Shown piece by piece: positions 60,404-64,000 of a stretch of DNA of 64,000 bases. Within the stretch, counting starts at the first letter, position 1; every line of letters starts with the position of its first letter. The stretch covers positions 6,902,963 through 6,966,962 of the forward strand of contig NC_037643.1 of the NCBI RefSeq assembly GCF_003254395.2, written 5' to 3'. The position numbers were made by a program, and so were the translations under genes. The stretch comes from Apis mellifera. Its lineage: Eukaryota; Arthropoda; Insecta; Hymenoptera; Apidae. Under the pieces are notes generated by a model. It did not search any database. It was not told the DNA's origin and saw nothing but the letters and a program-made list of their open reading frames with translations.

Positions 60404-62517
60404 CAGGAGACGTATTCAGGAGAGATTTGTACGTAAATATGTATTTCGTGTCTGTAAGTTGAAGTGAAAAATTCGCAAACATCCGCAATCTGTTGGTTAT
60501 TATATACACACATATGTACGGTGGATTATTATGGTATTGGTTTCATAATTATTGCCCACGCTCCTCTACACGCGTAAGAGAGTGAAGCGCATAAACTCGT
60601 ATACTCGTATATAAGCGTCCTTTCGAGTGATTTATGCCTTATGCGGCACGACTGCGAGCAACGTTTATACCTACTCAAGGGACGTAGACAAAATATCAGC
60701 AGTAAACGGATGATACTTGGAACCCATTGTTTGACTCGTGGAAATTCAAGCTGATAACTATACCGTTTTACGCTGCTCATTCGTATATACCGTGACGGAA
60801 GTATCCATTTATAAAACATACCCAGAGAAAGAGAAAATTTGAAAACCAACCAACTCCTTTCTACTTTTCTATCCGTTAATTAATAAAATTATTAATAAGA
60901 TAAATGTATATATATTCGTTTAATTCGTGATTTACTTAATAGAGAAAAATTTTTCTTTACTCAATTCCAAATATTTTAAATCCAATTTCATTGGATGAAA
61001 TTGAAAGAGAAAAACATTAATCTTCTTACATAAGAAATTAATTATCGAAACGATTTCGTCGAAATCAACCCTTCCAATCGGTCGCACGATTATTTATCGA
61101 AAGAAGAGATGATAATCGTAATAATAATCGGAACGTCAAATCAATAAATCAATTTTTCGTTCTCGCCCCGCCTGAAGGATAAAGGCGGAAGCGGAGCGGT
61201 TTTAACCCTCGACGAGGAAAAACCGCGAGGCTTCCACCGCCCCCGGCTCCAATTATGCAACGTGACCGCGTTGTTTGTGCAACGATCCGAGGCGATAAAC
61301 ACGGCCTCCGTACCAACTACCAATCACTCGTGGCCGTGTCGCTGTGAAATAACGCGGGGAACGATCGTAGCCGATCGTTTATTGGCCGTCCGTATGATAG
61401 ACGGATACCTGGGGATCGGCGCCGATTGGCGGGTGTAAAAAGAAAAGGAAGAAGGGAAAAAAAAGGTTCAATTGCGCAGCGTTACCTGCTGCAACGACAA
61501 ATCGTACGTTATCAGCTGCGGTTTACTCTGCGCTTCGAATTCGATAAACATCCAAGGGATAAACGCGTGTGTAAATCGTGTAGATATTACTTCGTAAAAA
61601 GTAATAATATTTTGTTAAATATTTATTAAATCATTATTTAAAAATATTTTTAAAAAATTAAACACCCAAAATTTAATTTTTTATACTAATTACATAAATC
61701 GTATATAAACGAACATGAATAACAATAAAATAATAATTAACTTTTTAACTTCAATTCTTTTAAAATTTAAATAAAAATCAAATTTAAAGCAGCCAATTTT
61801 TGGATGAAAAAAGGGAATCTCGAGAATCTTTATTTAATTACACGATCTTATCTCCGTTTGAAATGGAAGAAAATTCGAGATCCGTTTCGAGGGGTGGCGG
61901 AACAATGGCGCGATCACTTTGTTCGTCGCGATTAGGTTGGAAAATACGCGCAGGGGAGAGAGAGCAGCTGGAAATACTGATCGGTTTCTAATGACTCGTG
62001 ACTGATGGTTATTCGAAAGATCGGGGGAGGGGGCTGGCGCGACAACAACGAATCGGACGCGTGATTGGATTTTATTGCGGACCCGGTCTCGATTTACCTC
62101 GTACCTCGTCTCTTCGTGGAAGCCGATCTTTGTTCTTTCGCGGTTCGTAGGAAAGGTTCATTTCCTACGAGGCGGGAGAAATAACGAGGTGCAAACTGAA
62201 CGATCGGTCGGACGTAAAATTAAATTAGAGAGGAAGAAATAATACGAATAACACGCTAGAAAGCTTTCCTCTCGGGCTACGCGTAATATTAGTCGGTGAA
62301 ATTTTAATGCGAATTAATATTTGTTTAATTTTTAGGTTTTGTATCGAAATTTTGAAAGTAATAAGTAATATCAATAATGAAAATAATAATTGCGCAAGAG
62401 GCAATATTATCACGGTTGTTAAACTTGAAGATTATAACGAGCTTTACGATATTTTCATTTTTTTCCATCTGATCATTTATACACACGTGCTGTATTATTT
62501 ATCTATATATTTATCTA
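60404..62517. other. Mixed stretch with CpG patches, no gene assigned
   Basis: CpG-rich patches at 61130-61580 and 61860-62200 alternate with AT-rich DNA. A 106-codon minus frame (60529-60849) and several 60-67-codon frames carry no recognisable motif. Confidence 0.4.
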
Positions 62518-63412
62518 TCCACGTTCTATCCACGCGTATCTTCCAGTATATTTCCTTGTTTACAAAATATTCCAAGACGATCTACATTAATCAAGAAGAG
62601 AGAAGTATAAAATAAACTTCGAACATTCTAAATCTCTCGTTGTATAAAAGATTACGCATCAATTTTTCCACGATTAACTTAAAAAGATGAAGGATTGACC
62701 TCCCTCTACATTGTATCCACGCAATCTTCCAGTATATTTCCTTGTTTACAAAATATTCCAAGACGATCTACATTAATCAAGAAGAGAGAAGTATAAAATA
62801 AACTTCAAACATTCTAAATCTCTCATTGTATAAAGGATTACGCGTCAATTTTTCTACGATTAAAGATGAAGGGTTAACCTCCACGTTGTATTCACGTAAT
62901 CTTCCAGTATATTTCCTTGTTTAAATATTATAAAATATTCCAAGACGATCTACATTAATCAAGAAGAGAGAAATATAAAATAAACTTCAAACATTCTAAA
63001 TCTCTCGTTGTATAACACGTCAATTTTTCCACGATTAAAGATGAAGGGTTGATCTCCCTCCACGTTCTATCCACGCAATCTTCCAGTACATTTCCTTGTT
63101 TACAAAATATTCCAAGACGATCTACATTAATCAAGAAGAGAGAAGTATAAAATAAACTTCAAACATTCTAAATCTCTCATTGTATAAAGGATTATGCGTC
63201 AATTTTTCCACGATTAAAGATGAAGGGTTGACCTCCTTCCATGTTGTATCCAATCTTCCAATATATTTCCTTGTTTACAAAATATTCCAAGATAATCTAC
63301 ATTAATCAAGAAGAGAGAAGTATAAAATAAACTTCAAACATTCTAAATCTCTTGTTGTATTACGCGTCAATTTTTCCACGATTAAAGATGAAGGGTTGAC
63401 CTCCCTCCGAAA
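62518..63412. repeat. Tandem array, ~175-186-bp unit, 5 copies
   Basis: CTTCCAGTATATTTCCTTGT marks copies near 62540, 62726, 62901, 63080 and 63255. All continue through AAATATTCCAAGACGATCTA, ATTAATCAAGAAGAGAGAAG and CTTCAAACATTCTAAATCTC to GATGAAGGGTTGACCTCC. Copies differ by small deletions. Confidence 0.96.
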
Positions 63413-63887
63413 TAAATAATTGGGCGCGTGGGGCTGGCAAGCAGAAGCGAAAACGTCGAAACGGAACGGTTTTCACACGCGGGCGAGGGAACAATGGGCC
63501 ACGTTGTTCAGGAACCGTGGCCACTAATCGCGTCAAAACACGCGTTAAGGATCATCCCGGCTGACAGCCGACAAACGGCCGGCCAGGACCAACGACGAAA
63601 CCAGCCGACGAGACCGGACAGACGGACGAACAAACGGAGAGGAGAGCAACTCTGAACGTTGATGCCTGCCGGCCTCGGATCAGGTCGAGTGAGTTGTTTC
63701 CAGATCCACCCCCTCCTCTCCCCCCTCCTTGCCTGTCTACGTGTCCGCTCGTGTAAGATAATGCTCCCACAGCTACCACTCCGGATATCCTCCTCCTCCT
63801 CCTCCTTCTTCTTCTTCTCCAGAGGAGAAGCTTCGCTATTGAGGTCCTACAAGGGGAGGATTTACCGGCAGTAGGTTCTCTGGATCC
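63413..63887 (+). promoter_or_regulatory. CpG-rich island, possible promoter/5' UTR
   Basis: From 63420 to the right edge GC and CpG are the highest sustained in the window. GACAGACGGACGAACAAACG-type sequence at 63615-63640 resembles CpG-rich insect 5' UTRs. Long open frames on both strands (63428-63655 plus, 63552-63917 minus) are arginine- and glycine-rich artefacts of composition and of the CTC/CTT run. It may be the 5' end of a gene lying to the right. Confidence 0.35.
63784..63822. repeat. (TCC)n(TTC)n microsatellite
   Basis: About seven TCC units pass into four or five TTC units. Confidence 0.95.
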
Positions 63888-64000
63888 ATGTTCAACGTGT
63901 TTGACACGGATGATCACTTGCTGCCATCGTCGATCAACTTTTCACGCTTGTCGCGAAACAGTGTTTCGGGATTATTTCGCGCGACATTCGTCATTTTTCA
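63888..64000 (+). CDS. Candidate start of a coding region running off the right edge
   Basis: An ATG at 63888 opens MFNVFDTDDHLLPSSINFSR and the frame stays open for 37 codons to the window edge. It lies at the 3' end of a CpG island. T at -3 is a poor start context. The peptide (later LSRNSVSGLFRATF) is not recognised. It may equally be untranslated leader. Confidence 0.18.
   Translation, partial: MFNVFDTDDHLLPSSINFSRLSRNSVSGLFRATFVIF

Noticed and set aside
63552..63917. 121-codon minus frame with a run of arginines and glycines
   Set aside because: The arginine run is the translated CTC microsatellite and the rest follows GC-rich composition.

Overview
The window looks like non-coding nuclear DNA of an insect, most likely a bee or other hymenopteran. 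It is strongly AT-rich, yet CpG is not depleted (TCGATCGA-type strings are everywhere). TAACCTAACC/TTAGGTTAGG snippets recur, simple repeats are dense, and transposon sequence is scarce. No reading frame matches a protein family I recognise, there are no bacterial-style operons, and no tRNA, rRNA or known microRNA could be supported. The species assignment is inference from composition.

Layout. From 1 to 20 kb the sequence is AT-rich with moderate CpG and carries many locally generated tandem arrays: about 1-590, 1114-1618, 2971-3500, 5150-5830, 13362-14012, 16625-17357 and 19619-19848. From about 21 to 40.7 kb lies a very AT-rich desert almost free of such arrays. It is broken by short patches of clearly higher GC near 22.4, 24.9, 29.7, 32.5 and 34.5 kb, which hold protein-like open frames and splice-like borders. 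From 40.7 to 64 kb GC and CpG rise and arrays return (42.0-42.7, 44.5, 47.3, 50.5-51.3, 56.5-57.0, 59.9-60.4 and 62.5-63.4 kb), together with CpG-rich patches that could be promoters or 5' exons.

The clearest mobile-element signal is at 57905-58643. Inverted ends begin CAGTCCCGTT, a TA dinucleotide lies on each side, and the interior is mostly four tandem copies of a roughly 130-bp unit. This fits a small non-autonomous Tc1/mariner-type element.

No complete gene can be called. I list several candidate exons at low confidence because each combines an open, protein-like frame with a good splice signal. The best are 41380-41559 (-), 43844-43948 (+), 24868-24975 (+), 29638-29868 (-), 2692-2724 (-) and the right-edge start at 63888. 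Strong donor hexamers are expected by chance dozens of times in 64 kb, so these are hypotheses. The whole window could be one large intron plus intergenic sequence.
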